Below are positions 37,012 to 46,024 of a DNA stretch of 64,000 nt, one piece after another. The notes below the pieces were generated by a model that was not told the DNA's origin, searched no databases, and saw nothing but the letters and a program-made list of their open reading frames with translations. Position numbers and translations under genes: made by a program. The first letter of the stretch is position 1; every line of letters begins with the position of its first letter. The stretch is from CAWCVR01 sp963799105 (GTDB lineage: Bacteria > Acidobacteriota > Terriglobia > Bryobacterales > Bryobacteraceae), in NCBI GenBank assembly GCA_963799105.1, contig CAWCVR010000011.1, positions 248,001-312,000 on the forward strand. Reading direction: 5' to 3'.

Positions 37012-39186
37012 ATGCCACAGAACTCGCGTTGCGTGCGTTCTCGTCCGGCGCTAACCGCGATGCGGCGGCTGGCGCTCGTGGTTGGCGTTCTCGCCATCCC
37101 GCTGTCCTCCCAGGCTCAGTCCGGCCCGGGCCAGTGCGCCGTCACCACCAGTCCGCCCCAGATCCGCGCCGAGGGCGTCGCGGAGCGCGTCGGCGATATC
37201 TTCCTGCAGTGCTCTTTCGGAAACAATCCCACCACCGTGTCCGGCGTCCTGGCAGTCTTTCTACCCCTGACGGTGACCAATCCCGTGGATGCCAATGGCG
37301 TGGCGCGCGACGCCGTGCTTCTGGCCGATTCGGGCAGCGGGTACGCGCCCACGGGCATTTCCGGCGTGGTGGCGGGCCAGAGCGTGTCCTTCGACGGAAT
37401 CAACCTGCCCGTGCCGGCCAGCGGCAGGTTGAATCTGAAGGTCTCCAGCATCCGCGTGAACGCCAGTCTGCTGGCCGGCTCCGGGCCGCAACCCATCACC
37501 GCTAACATTTCGTTCAACGTGGCCCTGAACCAGTCGCAGGTGACGGTGGCGTACGCGCTGAAAAGCCTGACCGCCACGCTCTACGATACCGGGATCACGT
37601 GCCTGGGATCGCCCTTGCCGGATACCATCGGCGTGACCAACCTGTTCGCGGCGGGTACGGCGCTGGCCTCCACGCGTTTCACCGAAGCTTTTGCCGGGGC
37701 CTTTCAACCTCGGGGCGCGGGCGACGACAACGGCACGCGGTTCGCCGTCCGGTACTCCGGTCTCCCGGCCAACGCCCAGCTTTTTCTTCCCGATTTCGTT
37801 TCGGGCAGCGACGCCCTGGTGCCCACTTCCGGCGGCGACCTCGGCATACCGCAGGCCGTCGGCCGTTACGTGCCTGGCAGCGGGACGCTGCTTCTGGCAC
37901 GTGTCGCGTTGAGCGACAGTTCCGGCGCCGGAGGCGCACCCATGGCTCTGCCGGCGGGGCCGGGCCCGAGGCTGCTCGATTCCGCCAGTTCCGTTCCGCT
38001 GACCAACGGCTCCGGCTACGCGGTCTACGAGGTGGTGGACGCCAATCTCTCCGCCATCGAAAGCGTCCAGTTTCCCACGTTCATCGGACTGTCCAGCGTG
38101 ACGGCGGCGGCCGTGGCGCAGGAAACCGTATCCTACGCGCCGGTGTCGTCGGTTTCGACGGCCTCCCAAACCGCTCCCGTGCCGCGCTTCGCCGCCTCCC
38201 AGCCCGCCTCCGATTGCGGCGCCGTGGGCGATTGCCAGGCCGGCTACTTCCCCGAACTCCAGGTGGCCACCACTACCGCGTTTCAGACCACCGTCACCGC
38301 CGGCGGGCCCACCACCGAGGTGCCCGGCCTGATCTACATCCACAACGGCGGCGGCGGAATCCTGAATTGGTCCATCGCCATCGACTATCAGAACGGTTCC
38401 GGCTGGCTGCTGGTTGGCGACGATTCCGGCCAGAACGACGCCACCGCGCGGGTGTGGGCGAAGCCGCAGAACCTGACCGCGGGCGTATACAAGGCGAACC
38501 TGGTGGTGAGCGGAGGCGGACCGCAATCGGCCCCCGTGACCCTCCCCGTGACCGTGACCGTGCTGGCGCCGGCTGCGGTTCAGCCGCCCGCGCCATCGGT
38601 GACGGTGACCTCGGTAGTCAACGCCGCCAGCCTGCTGGTAACGCCTCTGGCGCCCGGCTCCCTGGGGACGGTCATGGGCACGAACCTGGCCGGCAAGAGC
38701 GTCTCCGTCACCTTCAACGGCACGCCCGCCACGCTGCTGTACACATCGGCGACGCAGATCAATCTGCAGGTGCCCGCCAGCCTGATCCCGTCCCAGACGC
38801 CCGCATCGCTGGTGGTGACCGTGGACGGCGTGAGCAGCACTGCCTTTGCCGTGGCGCTGGCGCCCGCCGGTCCGGCGATATTCAACCCCGGCGTTCTCAA
38901 CCAGGACAACGGCCTCAACGCGCCGGCCTCCGCCGCCAAAGCCGGGACCGTGCTACAGATCTTCGCCACCGGGATTCCCGCCGGTGCGCTGGTCTCCGCG
39001 CAGATCGGCGGGCAGGGCGGCCTGACTCCGGTATACGCCGGCCCCGCGCCTGGGCTTACCGGCGTGCAACAGGTCAACGTAGCCGTTCCCGGCGGCCTGG
39101 CGCCCGGCGCGGAGCCGCTGGTGGTCTGCGCACTCGCCAGTTCGCAGACGTTCTGCTCGGTTAGCTACACCGTGTTCGTGCAGTAG
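37012..39186 (+). CDS. Exported protein with Solibacter C-terminal domain (TIGR03437 type)
   Basis: This secreted protein of 724 residues has a signal peptide (LALVVGVLAIPLSSQAQ), several beta-sandwich modules, a BACON/Ig-like segment (GGGGILNWSIAIDYQNGSG) and, over the last 200 residues, the TIGR03437 'Soli_cterm' domain: VTSVVNAASLL, a LAPGSLGTVMGTNL-like segment, YTSATQINLQVP and the Cys-containing end CALASSQTFCSVSYTVFVQ. The family occurs almost only in Solibacter-type acidobacteria, in exported proteins of unknown function. GAGG lies 5 nt before ATG 37012. Its 3' end was duplicated in tandem (see repeat). Confidence 0.88.
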   Translation: MPQNSRCVRSRPALTAMRRLALVVGVLAIPLSSQAQSGPGQCAVTTSPPQIRAEGVAERVGDIFLQCSFGNNPTTVSGVLAVFLPLTVTNPVDANGVARDAVLLADSGSGYAPTGISGVVAGQSVSFDGINLPVPASGRLNLKVSSIRVNASLLAGSGPQPITANISFNVALNQSQVTVAYALKSLTATLYDTGITCLGSPLPDTIGVTNLFAAGTALASTRFTEAFAGAFQPRGAGDDNGTRFAVRYSGLPANAQLFLPDFVSGSDALVPTSGGDLGIPQAVGRYVPGSGTLLLARVALSDSSGAGGAPMALPAGPGPRLLDSASSVPLTNGSGYAVYEVVDANLSAIESVQFPTFIGLSSVTAAAVAQETVSYAPVSSVSTASQTAPVPRFAASQPASDCGAVGDCQAGYFPELQVATTTAFQTTVTAGGPTTEVPGLIYIHNGGGGILNWSIAIDYQNGSGWLLVGDDSGQNDATARVWAKPQNLTAGVYKANLVVSGGGPQSAPVTLPVTVTVLAPAAVQPPAPSVTVTSVVNAASLLVTPLAPGSLGTVMGTNLAGKSVSVTFNGTPATLLYTSATQINLQVPASLIPSQTPASLVVTVDGVSSTAFAVALAPAGPAIFNPGVLNQDNGLNAPASAAKAGTVLQIFATGIPAGALVSAQIGGQGGLTPVYAGPAPGLTGVQQVNVAVPGGLAPGAEPLVVCALASSQTFCSVSYTVFVQ

Positions 39187-39420
39187 GACGGAATCGGGAC
39201 CTCCGGTAGCTCGAAATGGCCGCTGGCGAGGCCGCGGTGTCACTGATATCCTATCCCGGCGGCCTGGCGCCCGGCGCCGAGCCGCTGGTGGTCTGCGCGT
39301 TCGCCGGTTCGCAGACGTTCTGCTCGCCCAGCTACACCGTGTTCGTGCAGTAGGGCGGAGTTGCGCCCTCCGGTAGCTCGAAATGGCCGCTGGCAGGGCC
39401 GCGGTGTCACTGATATCCTA
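39088..39420 (+). repeat. 167-bp tandem duplication of a gene 3' end
   Basis: The segment 39088-39253 (last 33 codons of the TIGR03437 gene plus 67 bp of downstream DNA) is repeated at 39255-39420 with about 15 differences. The second copy still encodes the tail ending SYTVFVQ and a stop, but has no start and is a gene fragment. Its end supplies the DNA immediately upstream of the VWFA gene, including the -10-like box. Confidence 0.88.
39414..39419 (+). promoter_or_regulatory. Candidate -10 box, leaderless type
   Basis: TATCCT is followed by 6 nt (AAAAGC) and then the GTG at 39426. The same box exists one repeat unit earlier, before the duplicated gene tail. Confidence 0.4.
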
Positions 39421-39425
39421 AAAGC

Positions 39426-40934
39426 GTGCAGAATATCAAGGCATTGCGGATCGCCATGCTATTGGCGGCCGCCTGCGCCGCCGGTGAGCGCGCTGACGGA
39501 CAGGCGGCGGGAGCCGCGGCGCCCGCCAAAGCTGTCCAGCTTTCCGTGGTGGCGCTCGACAGCCACGGGCAACCGGTGGGCGATCTGACGGCCGGCGATT
39601 TCGAGATCGCCGACGCCGGGAAGCCGCAGAAGGTCGAGGTCTTTCGTCATAGCGAGAGCAAGCTGCAACAGGCGCCGCCGCTTGCCGCGGGAGAGTTCTC
39701 GAATCGCGGGGCGGGCAACGCAGGGCACGTCACGTTGATCCTGTTCGACCTGCTCAACGAGACCTTTGGAGCGCGGGGCGAGGCGTCGAGCTACCTGGTC
39801 GATGGGCTGAAATCGGTCGAGTCGGGCGAGTCCCTCTACCTTTACGTTCTGACGGCGGACGCCAAGCTGTTCCCCGTTCGCGCCCTGCCCAGCGCTGGAG
39901 ACGAAGCGCCCGCGTCGGGCGGCGTTCCGTGGACCAAGGACGCCAGGAAGCTGGTCGATGGCGCGTTGACCAGGATGTTCCAGTTGCGTCCGACGGCGAT
40001 CGATATCGGCACTCGCGTGCGGCTGACCTACGGGGCGCTCGAATCCGTGGGCAGGATGCTGGCCGGGATTCCGGGACGCAAGGACGTCGTGTGGATCACC
40101 CGCGGGGTTCCGATTTCGGTTCCCGCGGCCAACACGGCTTCGCACGAGCCCGTGGACTTCGGGCCGTTGCTGCGCAGATTGTGCCTGATTCTGGACCGCT
40201 TCAATGTGGCCGTCTATCCGGTGATGCAGGTGCCCCCGGGGATGGGCGGGGTGGACGATTCGGAGGGCGCGGGGGTCAACAGCGAGGAAGGGCTGCGGCA
40301 GATCGCCGATTGGACCGGAGGACCGGCAAAGGCGACCAACGCGATTCCCTCGACGGTGCGGCAGGCCATGAACGACGCGCGCACCAGCTATCAGATTGGA
40401 TACTATCCGCCGCCGGCGAACTGGGACGGCAAGTTCCACAACCTGCGCGTCACCTGCGCCCGCAAGGGCGTGCGGATTCAGGCGCAAACGGGATACTACG
40501 CGTTGCCGGACAAAGCCAGCGACGAGCAGGAGGCCCTGAACCTGGCGGCCGCGACGGCGTTCGACGCCTCCGAGATCGGCCTGCGCTGCGCCATGACGCC
40601 CAGCCCCCAAGGCGGAACCGTCATGCGCTTCAGGCTGGGCATCGATCCGGCCGATATCCGCATCGCGGAGCAGGGGGACCGGTACGCCGGCCACCTGGAC
40701 ATGCGGATGGTGGGCTACGTGGCGGGCGCGGACCCGCAGGTCTCCGGTGTCAGCCCCTTGAACCTGAGCTGGACGGCGGACGAACTGGCCAAGGCCAAAA
40801 CGGAAGGCTTCGTGTGGAATCCGCCGATCGATATCAACGTGCGGGAAACCGCGGAGAAGCTGCGGTTCCTGGTGTACGACCGGGACTCGCATGCCATCGG
40901 GTCGTTGACCGTTCCGCTGAAGAAGGCGAAGTAG
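39426..40934 (+). CDS. VWFA-related acidobacterial protein (TIGR03436 type)
   Basis: This exported protein of 502 residues has a signal peptide (MLLAAACAAGERADGQ) and the TIGR03436 domain (about 35-350): VVALDSHGQPVGDLTAGDFE at the start, VTLILFDLLNETFGARG in place of the usual MIDAS-like strand, and YQIGYYPPPANWDGKFHNLR at the end. In this protein the DXSXS metal site of true von Willebrand A domains is not intact. The C-terminal 130 residues are a separate beta domain (VRETAEKLRFLVYDRDSHAI). Function unknown; the family is common in acidobacterial secretomes. GTG 39426 was used because the signal peptide follows directly. Convergent with galK. Confidence 0.88.
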   Translation: MQNIKALRIAMLLAAACAAGERADGQAAGAAAPAKAVQLSVVALDSHGQPVGDLTAGDFEIADAGKPQKVEVFRHSESKLQQAPPLAAGEFSNRGAGNAGHVTLILFDLLNETFGARGEASSYLVDGLKSVESGESLYLYVLTADAKLFPVRALPSAGDEAPASGGVPWTKDARKLVDGALTRMFQLRPTAIDIGTRVRLTYGALESVGRMLAGIPGRKDVVWITRGVPISVPAANTASHEPVDFGPLLRRLCLILDRFNVAVYPVMQVPPGMGGVDDSEGAGVNSEEGLRQIADWTGGPAKATNAIPSTVRQAMNDARTSYQIGYYPPPANWDGKFHNLRVTCARKGVRIQAQTGYYALPDKASDEQEALNLAAATAFDASEIGLRCAMTPSPQGGTVMRFRLGIDPADIRIAEQGDRYAGHLDMRMVGYVAGADPQVSGVSPLNLSWTADELAKAKTEGFVWNPPIDINVRETAEKLRFLVYDRDSHAIGSLTVPLKKAK

Positions 40935-40939
40935 GGCGG

Positions 40940-40959
40940 GGCAGGCGCTATCGCCTGCC
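40940..40959. terminator. Hairpin between convergent genes
   Basis: GGCAGGCGCTATCGCCTGCC is a perfect 8-bp stem that lies between the stop codons of the VWFA and galK genes, with a short pyrimidine-rich tract (TTTCTCTC) after it. The same stem followed by AACCG occurs at 28595, so it is also a member of a repeat family. Confidence 0.55.
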
Positions 40960-40970
40960 AACCGTTTCTC

Positions 40971-42134
40971 TCACGCCTTTGGCACCGTTGCGAAGTCGGT
41001 GACTTCGCCGGCGCCGGCGGACGGCTTGCAGGGGTAAACGCGGGGCGTCACGCCGTACTTGCCCTCGTATGCCTGCGCGATGCTGGCGGCGAACGCGGCC
41101 GCGGCGTCCTCGCGGACCATGGTCACCGTGCAGCCGCCGAATCCGCCGCCGGTCATGCGCGAGCCCAGCACGCCCTCGATCTTCAGGGCGCTATCCACCA
41201 GAAAATCGAGTTCCTCGCAACTCACTTCGTAATCGTGCTGCAGGCTGCGGTGCGATTCCACCAGCAGCCGCCCCATGGCCTGCAGGTCGCCGCGCACGCT
41301 GGCGTCCACGAAGGCATGGACGCGGGCATCCTCGGTCACCACGTGGCGGGCGCGCCGCGCCACCACCGGCGGCAACTCGTGCGCTACGGGCTCGAACTGC
41401 TCCACCGAAATGTCGCGCAGGGTCTTGGCCTCGGGGAAGTGCCGCCGCAGCCCTTCCACCGCCGCGGCGCACTCGGCCACGCGGTCGCGGTAGGCCGACC
41501 CGGAAAGCGCGTGCTTCACCATGGTATTCACGGCCAGGAACGTGACGCCCGCGGGCAGTTGCACCAGGCGGTGCTCCAGGCTGCGGCAATCGATCTCGAC
41601 CGCCGCGTGCTCGCGCCCGAAGACCGAAATGTACTGGTCCATGATGCCGCACGGATTGCCCACGAAGCGGTGCTCGGCGCGCTGCGCCAGCTTGGCCAGT
41701 TCGGTGGGGCCGAGCGGGCGGCCGAGCATCAGGGCCAGCGCCGTGGATACCTCGAGCGCGGCCGACGAACTCAGCCCGCCGCCATCGGGCACGGTACTGC
41801 GGATCAGCAGGTTGGCCGGCGCCAGCGGGAACCCGGCGTCGATCAGTTCGCGCGCCACGCCGAGGGGATAATCGGTCCAGTGCTTCGCCGGCTTGAGACC
41901 CGGCAGGTCGGCGATAGGCCACTCGCCCAGCTCCTGGCGATCCTCGGAATACATGCGCAACATGCCGTCGCCATTGGGCGCGGTGGCCACGTAAGTAGCA
42001 AGTTCCAACGCCACGGGAAGGACGAAGCCGAGCGAGTAATCGGTATGCTCGCCGATGAGGTTGACGCGCCCCGGCGCGCGGAAAATGCGGAGGCCCTCAG
42101 CGGAGCCGTACTGTTTGCGAAACGCTTCAGTCAT
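40971..42134 (-). CDS. galK: Galactokinase
   Basis: GHMP-family galactokinase (387 residues) makes galactose-1-phosphate from galactose and ATP, the first step of the Leloir pathway, in the cytosol. Signatures are complete: substrate motif FRAPGRVNLIGEHTDY (19-33), ATP-binding PDGGGLSSSAALE (about 117-129), and the third motif RMTGGGFGGCTVTM near the C-terminus. ATG 42134 starts the family sequence; the frame continues upstream to 42392 through repeat DNA and that part is not used. No galT/galE is in the window. A Na+/solute symporter two genes away could supply the sugar. Confidence 0.95.
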   Translation of the reverse strand: MTEAFRKQYGSAEGLRIFRAPGRVNLIGEHTDYSLGFVLPVALELATYVATAPNGDGMLRMYSEDRQELGEWPIADLPGLKPAKHWTDYPLGVARELIDAGFPLAPANLLIRSTVPDGGGLSSSAALEVSTALALMLGRPLGPTELAKLAQRAEHRFVGNPCGIMDQYISVFGREHAAVEIDCRSLEHRLVQLPAGVTFLAVNTMVKHALSGSAYRDRVAECAAAVEGLRRHFPEAKTLRDISVEQFEPVAHELPPVVARRARHVVTEDARVHAFVDASVRGDLQAMGRLLVESHRSLQHDYEVSCEELDFLVDSALKIEGVLGSRMTGGGFGGCTVTMVREDAAAAFAASIAQAYEGKYGVTPRVYPCKPSAGAGEVTDFATVPKA

Positions 42135-42174
42135 TGGGGATACCGAACTTGAATTCAGACCAACGAGTCTACCA

Positions 42175-43440
42175 TCAATGCTTCCATGGCGGCCACCACG
42201 TTGTGGGGCGGACGCCCCCGTCCGCAGCCGGCCCCCTGGCCGGCTTCCCGCCAAGGGCGGGCGCTTGATTCTGCGAGCTGGTAGCGGGACGGGGGCGTCC
42301 CGCGCGGACCGGGGGGTCCGCCCCACAAGCCCGGCCCTTCCACACTCCGCCCGCCCCGCGCCACGAGTCGAGGGCGGAGTGGACGGTGGCACAGGCGTAG
42401 AAGACCGCGATAGCGGGCAGCAGCGGCGCCCACCAGACGGATTGCCGGTAGAAGCGCAGGGCGGGCACGTAACTGGCCGACATCAGCAGCCACGCCGCGG
42501 CGCCCAGCGCAGCCGCGCGTGGCGGGGCGGCCAGCGCCAGCGCGGGAGCCAGCAGGTAGGTGATGGCCAACCCCACCAGCGTCGCCCCCAGCAGCAGTGG
42601 GGAATGGCGCAACTGCGTGAAGGCGGTGCGCGCGATCATGCTCTCGATCTCCCCAAACGTGGCGTACTCCCGGATGCTGCGCGTGCCGGCGCTCAAGCCC
42701 AGCCAGACGCGGCCGCCCGATTGTTTGACGGCGCGGGCCAGGGCACAATCGTCGATCAGTTCGCCGCGAATGGAAGCGATGCCGCCGATCCGACGCAGCG
42801 CCTCTTCGCGGATGAGGATGCAGCCGCCCGCGGCCCCCGCCGTCTGGCGGCGCGGATCGCGAATCCAGGCCGGCGGGTAGAGCGCCAGGAAGAAGTACAC
42901 GAACGCCGGAACCAGGGCGCGCTCGGCCAGGGTGCGGCAGTCGAGCGTCGCCATGTAGGAGACCAGGTCGTAGCCGCCGGATTGCGCCCGGCCCGCCAGC
43001 GCGGCGATGGCGCCCGGCGCGTGCACGATATCGGCATCGGTGAGCAGCAGGTATTCCGGCTCGAAGCGCGCGGCGTGGCGAACGCCCTGTTCCACGGCCC
43101 AAAGTTTCCCGGTCCAGCCGGCCGGCAAGGGCTCGCCGGCGAGGACGGTAAGCACGCCAGGGGGCGCGGCCTGGCGGGCGCGATCGGCGGTGCCGTCCTC
43201 GCTCGCGTCGTCCACTACGACGATGTGCAAGGGCTCCTGGCCGGCCAGCGACTCGATCGCCCGGCCGATTCCGGAAGCCTCGTTGCGGGCGGGGATGACG
43301 ACGGCGACTCGCGGCGCGCCGGCTGCCGAAGGTTCGGGCGCGGGCGCCGGCCGGCGGAACTCGCGCCAGAAGCCTCCGCGCGCGAACAGCAGGTACAGCC
43401 ACACCGACACCGCCAGGCCGCCGGCCATCTCGGGGAGCAT
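42175..43440 (-). CDS. hpnB: Hopene-associated glycosyltransferase HpnB, with repeat-derived C-terminal tail
   Basis: This family 2 membrane glycosyltransferase (421 residues) matches HpnB proteins linked to hopanoid synthesis: ARGGFWREF at the start, VAVVIPARNEASGIGRAIES, DDASEDGTA, LPAGWTGKLWAVEQG, LLLTDADIVHAPGA, FVYFFLALYPPAWIRDP, GGCILIREEALRRIGG and RGELIDDCALA, then three or four membrane helices. Family members end at about residue 370; here about 50 further residues (GADPPVRAGRPRPA... to the stop) are read straight through repeat copy D. GATAAT lies 7 nt before the ATG. The rest of the hpn cluster is not in the window. Confidence 0.92.
   Translation of the reverse strand: MLPEMAGGLAVSVWLYLLFARGGFWREFRRPAPAPEPSAAGAPRVAVVIPARNEASGIGRAIESLAGQEPLHIVVVDDASEDGTADRARQAAPPGVLTVLAGEPLPAGWTGKLWAVEQGVRHAARFEPEYLLLTDADIVHAPGAIAALAGRAQSGGYDLVSYMATLDCRTLAERALVPAFVYFFLALYPPAWIRDPRRQTAGAAGGCILIREEALRRIGGIASIRGELIDDCALARAVKQSGGRVWLGLSAGTRSIREYATFGEIESMIARTAFTQLRHSPLLLGATLVGLAITYLLAPALALAAPPRAAALGAAAWLLMSASYVPALRFYRQSVWWAPLLPAIAVFYACATVHSALDSWRGAGGVWKGRACGADPPVRAGRPRPATSSQNQAPALGGKPARGPAADGGVRPTTWWPPWKH
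42203..42326. repeat. Composite double-hairpin repeat, copy D, inside the hpnB reading frame
   Basis: It has the same arms as the other copies (GTGGGGCGGACGCCCCCGTC at the left, complement of GTGGGGCGGACCCCCCGGTC at the right), inverted relative to B and C, with the CTGGTAGCGGGACG and GGCCGGCC core parts. It lies entirely inside the 3' end of hpnB and supplies its last codons; the stop is 28 bp outside the element. Confidence 0.85.
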
Positions 43441-43541
43441 CCCTGGTATTATCGCCCGAAAGAGCCAGCGTGGCCGCCAATTCCCTGTGGTAAACTCAGG
43501 TGTTCCAAATTTGAACTTCGTAGAAGCGGAGAGAACTTCCC

Positions 43542-45218
43542 TTGAAACTTGCTGCCGTCGACTACGTCATTCTGGCTGCCTACTTCGCCTTTGTGATCGG
43601 CATCGGTTGGGTGCTGCGCAAGAAGGTTTCCACCAGTGGCGATTTTCTGCTTTCGGGGCGCTCGGTCCCGGTCTGGATCACAAGCCTGGCATTCATCGCG
43701 GCCAATTTGGGCGCCGTGGAACTGATCGGCATGGCCGCCTCCGGCGCCAAGTACGGCATCATGACCGCCCATTTTTATTGGCTGGGCGCCATTCCGGCCA
43801 TGATCTTCATGGGCCTTTTCATGATGCCGTTCTATTACGGCAGCAAGGCCCGCTCCGTTCCCGAATACCTGAAGATGCGCTTCGACGAAAAGACGCGAGG
43901 CTTTAACGCCTTTACGTTCGCGGTGATGACCATCTTCTCTTCGGGCATCTCGATGTACGCCCTCGGCCTGCTGCTGCACCTGGTGTTGGGCTGGAATTTC
44001 AACGTGAGCGTGCTGGCGTCGGCGGCCATCGTGCTGGCCTATACCTACCTGGGCGGCCTTACCAGCGCCATCTATAACGAGGTGCTGCAGTTCTTCCTGA
44101 TCGTGGCGGGATTCGCGCCGCTGGCCATTCTGGCATGCGCCAAGGCGGGCGGATGGCACGGGATCATGTCGCGCCTGCCCGCCAACATGACGCACACCTG
44201 GAAGTACATGGGACACGCCAGTGACAATCCCATGGGCGTGGAACTGTTCGGCATGGTAGCGGGGCTCGGATTCGTGCTGAGCTTCGGCTACTGGTGCACC
44301 AACTTTCTGGTAGTGCAACGCGCCATGGCGGCCGATTCCATGTCCGCGGCGCGCCGCACTCCGCTGATCGGCACGATTCCGAAAATGTTCCTGCCGTTCG
44401 TGGTGATTCTGCCCGGCATCGCCGCCGTGGCCCTGGCGAGCATGACGGGGGTTGGCGGCGTGCACCTCTACAACCTGCCGACGAAGCTTTCTCACGGCGT
44501 CGTGGTGGGGGACTACGATCAGGTGCTCACCACCCTGATGGCCCGCTTCTATCCGGCCGGCTTGCTGGGCGTGGGCCTCACCGGGCTGATGGCATCGTTC
44601 ATGTCCGGCATGGCGGGCAACGTTACGGCATTCAACACCGTATTCACCTACGACATCTACCAGAGCTACATCCGCAAGAGCGCCCCCGACAGTCATTACC
44701 TGAAGGTGGGACGCATGACCACCATCGTGGGCGTGATTCTCTCCATCGGCGCGGCGTACGTCTGCCAGTACTACAACAACATCATGGACCTGCTGCAATT
44801 CGTGTTCGGCTTCGTGAACGCGCCCTTGTTCGCGACGTTCCTGCTGGGCATGTTCTGGAAGCGGGCCACTGCGCACGGCGCATTCTCCGGGCTGGTGAGC
44901 GGCACGCTTGCCGCGGCGGCCACCTGGGGGCTCACCACGGCCGAAGGGAAAGGCGGCGTGTTCGGCGTGGTTCACACTTTCAATTCGGTGATGGTGCAGA
45001 ATTTCTGGATCGCGATTTGCGCCTTCGGCGCCTGCTTCCTGGTGACCGTCGCGGTGAGCCTGCTGACCGCTCCGCGCGCGGACAAGGAAATGGAAGGATT
45101 AGTGTACGGCCTCACGAAGATCAAGCACGACGAGGGCGCCAAGTGGTATCGGCGCCCCGCTCCGCTGGCGGTTTTCGTTGCGGTCCTGGTGATTATTCTG
45201 AACATTTGGTTCGCATAA
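43542..45218 (+). CDS. Sodium:solute symporter (SSS family)
   Basis: This inner-membrane symporter has 558 residues and about 13 helices, beginning DYVILAAYFAFVIGIGWVLR. SSS signatures visible are GDFLLSGRSVPVW, the helix pair around GLTSAIYNEVLQFF and the long loop with FLPFVVILPGIAAVAL; GYWCTNFLVVQRAMAADSM resembles the vSGLT-type sugar transporters. Sodium-driven sugar (perhaps galactose) uptake is likely given galK nearby, but the substrate is inferred. The start is TTG 43542 with GGAGAG 9 nt upstream. A 64-residue membrane protein follows after 1 nt. Confidence 0.92.
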   Translation: MKLAAVDYVILAAYFAFVIGIGWVLRKKVSTSGDFLLSGRSVPVWITSLAFIAANLGAVELIGMAASGAKYGIMTAHFYWLGAIPAMIFMGLFMMPFYYGSKARSVPEYLKMRFDEKTRGFNAFTFAVMTIFSSGISMYALGLLLHLVLGWNFNVSVLASAAIVLAYTYLGGLTSAIYNEVLQFFLIVAGFAPLAILACAKAGGWHGIMSRLPANMTHTWKYMGHASDNPMGVELFGMVAGLGFVLSFGYWCTNFLVVQRAMAADSMSAARRTPLIGTIPKMFLPFVVILPGIAAVALASMTGVGGVHLYNLPTKLSHGVVVGDYDQVLTTLMARFYPAGLLGVGLTGLMASFMSGMAGNVTAFNTVFTYDIYQSYIRKSAPDSHYLKVGRMTTIVGVILSIGAAYVCQYYNNIMDLLQFVFGFVNAPLFATFLLGMFWKRATAHGAFSGLVSGTLAAAATWGLTTAEGKGGVFGVVHTFNSVMVQNFWIAICAFGACFLVTVAVSLLTAPRADKEMEGLVYGLTKIKHDEGAKWYRRPAPLAVFVAVLVIILNIWFA

Positions 45219-45219
45219 T

Positions 45220-45414
45220 ATGGATCTCAGAGTGCCTTCGGGCTTGTTCTTCGCGCTACTAGGCGTCATTCTGACCGGGCTGGGCGTCCTCGCGCCGGAT
45301 ATGCGCGCGCCGTTGACGGAGGTCAACGTCAACCTGTACTCCGGCATTTCCATGCTGGTCTTCGGAGCTTTCCTGCTGTTCATGGCCTGGCGGGCGTCGC
45401 ACAAGCAATCGTGA
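45220..45414 (+). CDS. Small two-helix membrane protein
   Basis: This 64-residue protein has two predicted helices (about 8-25 and 42-58) joined by a short polar loop. Its ATG is 1 nt after the symporter stop, so it is translated in the same message and may be an accessory subunit. Small partners next to SSS transporters are known (for example YhdT-type), but this sequence is not clearly one of them. Confidence 0.75.
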   Translation: MDLRVPSGLFFALLGVILTGLGVLAPDMRAPLTEVNVNLYSGISMLVFGAFLLFMAWRASHKQS

Positions 45415-45433
45415 TGGGGGCGGGGCCGTCGGT

Positions 45434-45439
45434 TATACT
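45434..45439 (+). promoter_or_regulatory. -10 box of mazEF, leaderless type
   Basis: TATACT is followed by AGAAGT and then the ATG at 45446, so transcription would start at or next to the start codon. Confidence 0.5.
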
Positions 45440-45445
45440 AGAAGT

Positions 45446-45682
45446 ATGAAGACGGCGGTCTCCATTCCCAACGGCGTATTCGAAGACGCGGAGCGGCTGG
45501 CGCGGCGCAGCGGAAAATCGCGCAGCCAGTTGTTCAGCGAGGCAGTCAGCGAGTACGTGGCGCGGCACTCGGCGGAAGAAGTGACCGAGGCAATGGACCG
45601 CGTCTGCGCGGACGTGGGATCGGCGCCCGATCCGTTCACCGCCCGCGCGGCACGCCGCATCCTTGAGCGTACGGAATGGTGA
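45446..45682 (+). CDS. Ribbon-helix-helix antitoxin of a MazEF/PemIK pair
   Basis: The antitoxin has 78 residues: an N-terminal RHH DNA-binding part (MKTAVSIPNGVFEDAERLAR) with RSGKSRSQLFSEAVSEYVA and an acidic C-terminal tail that would wrap the toxin. It overlaps the toxin gene by 7 nt. Autoregulation of the TATACT promoter just upstream is expected for this class. The pair is separate from the vapBC-rich stretch further on. Confidence 0.88.
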   Translation: MKTAVSIPNGVFEDAERLARRSGKSRSQLFSEAVSEYVARHSAEEVTEAMDRVCADVGSAPDPFTARAARRILERTEW

Positions 45683-46020
45683 TTTCCCAGGGTGACGTCC
45701 TGTGGGCCGACTTGCCGGCGCCCACTGGATCCGGGCCGGGCTTTCGGAGGCCGGTCGTGGTGGTCCAAGGGGATGCGCTGAATCGCAGCAGAATCGCGAC
45801 GGTGGTGTGTGTGCCGCTCACAACCAACCTTCGCTGGGCGGATGCTCCGGGAAACCTCTTTCTGCCGGCGCGTACCACAGGACTGCCGAGAGACTCCGTG
45901 GCTAATGTGTCGCAAGTCACGAGCCTCGACCGCGGCCTCCTGACGGAGCCAGCCGGCAAACTGCCGCGATCGAAACTGCAGGTCCTTCTTGCCGGCATCG
46001 ATGTGGTCTTTGGGAGATGA
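45676..46020 (+). CDS. MazF/PemK-family toxin
   Basis: This 114-residue endoribonuclease toxin of the MazF family cleaves single-stranded mRNA at short motifs. It has the family start (VISQGDVLWADLPAPTGSGP), the RRPVVVVQGDALNRS strand-loop holding catalytic Arg/Ser residues, and the VPLTTNLRWADAPGN block, ending with the common 'QVTSLDRGLL'-like helix. The length is normal. The reading frame is intact, so the module is probably active. MvISQGD start at 45676 overlaps the antitoxin stop. Confidence 0.93.
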   Translation: MVISQGDVLWADLPAPTGSGPGFRRPVVVVQGDALNRSRIATVVCVPLTTNLRWADAPGNLFLPARTTGLPRDSVANVSQVTSLDRGLLTEPAGKLPRSKLQVLLAGIDVVFGR

Positions 46021-46024
46021 CGGC

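Noticed and set aside
42135..42392. Longer galactokinase starting at 42392
   Set aside because: The additional codons translate repeat copy D; galactokinases begin at the chosen ATG.
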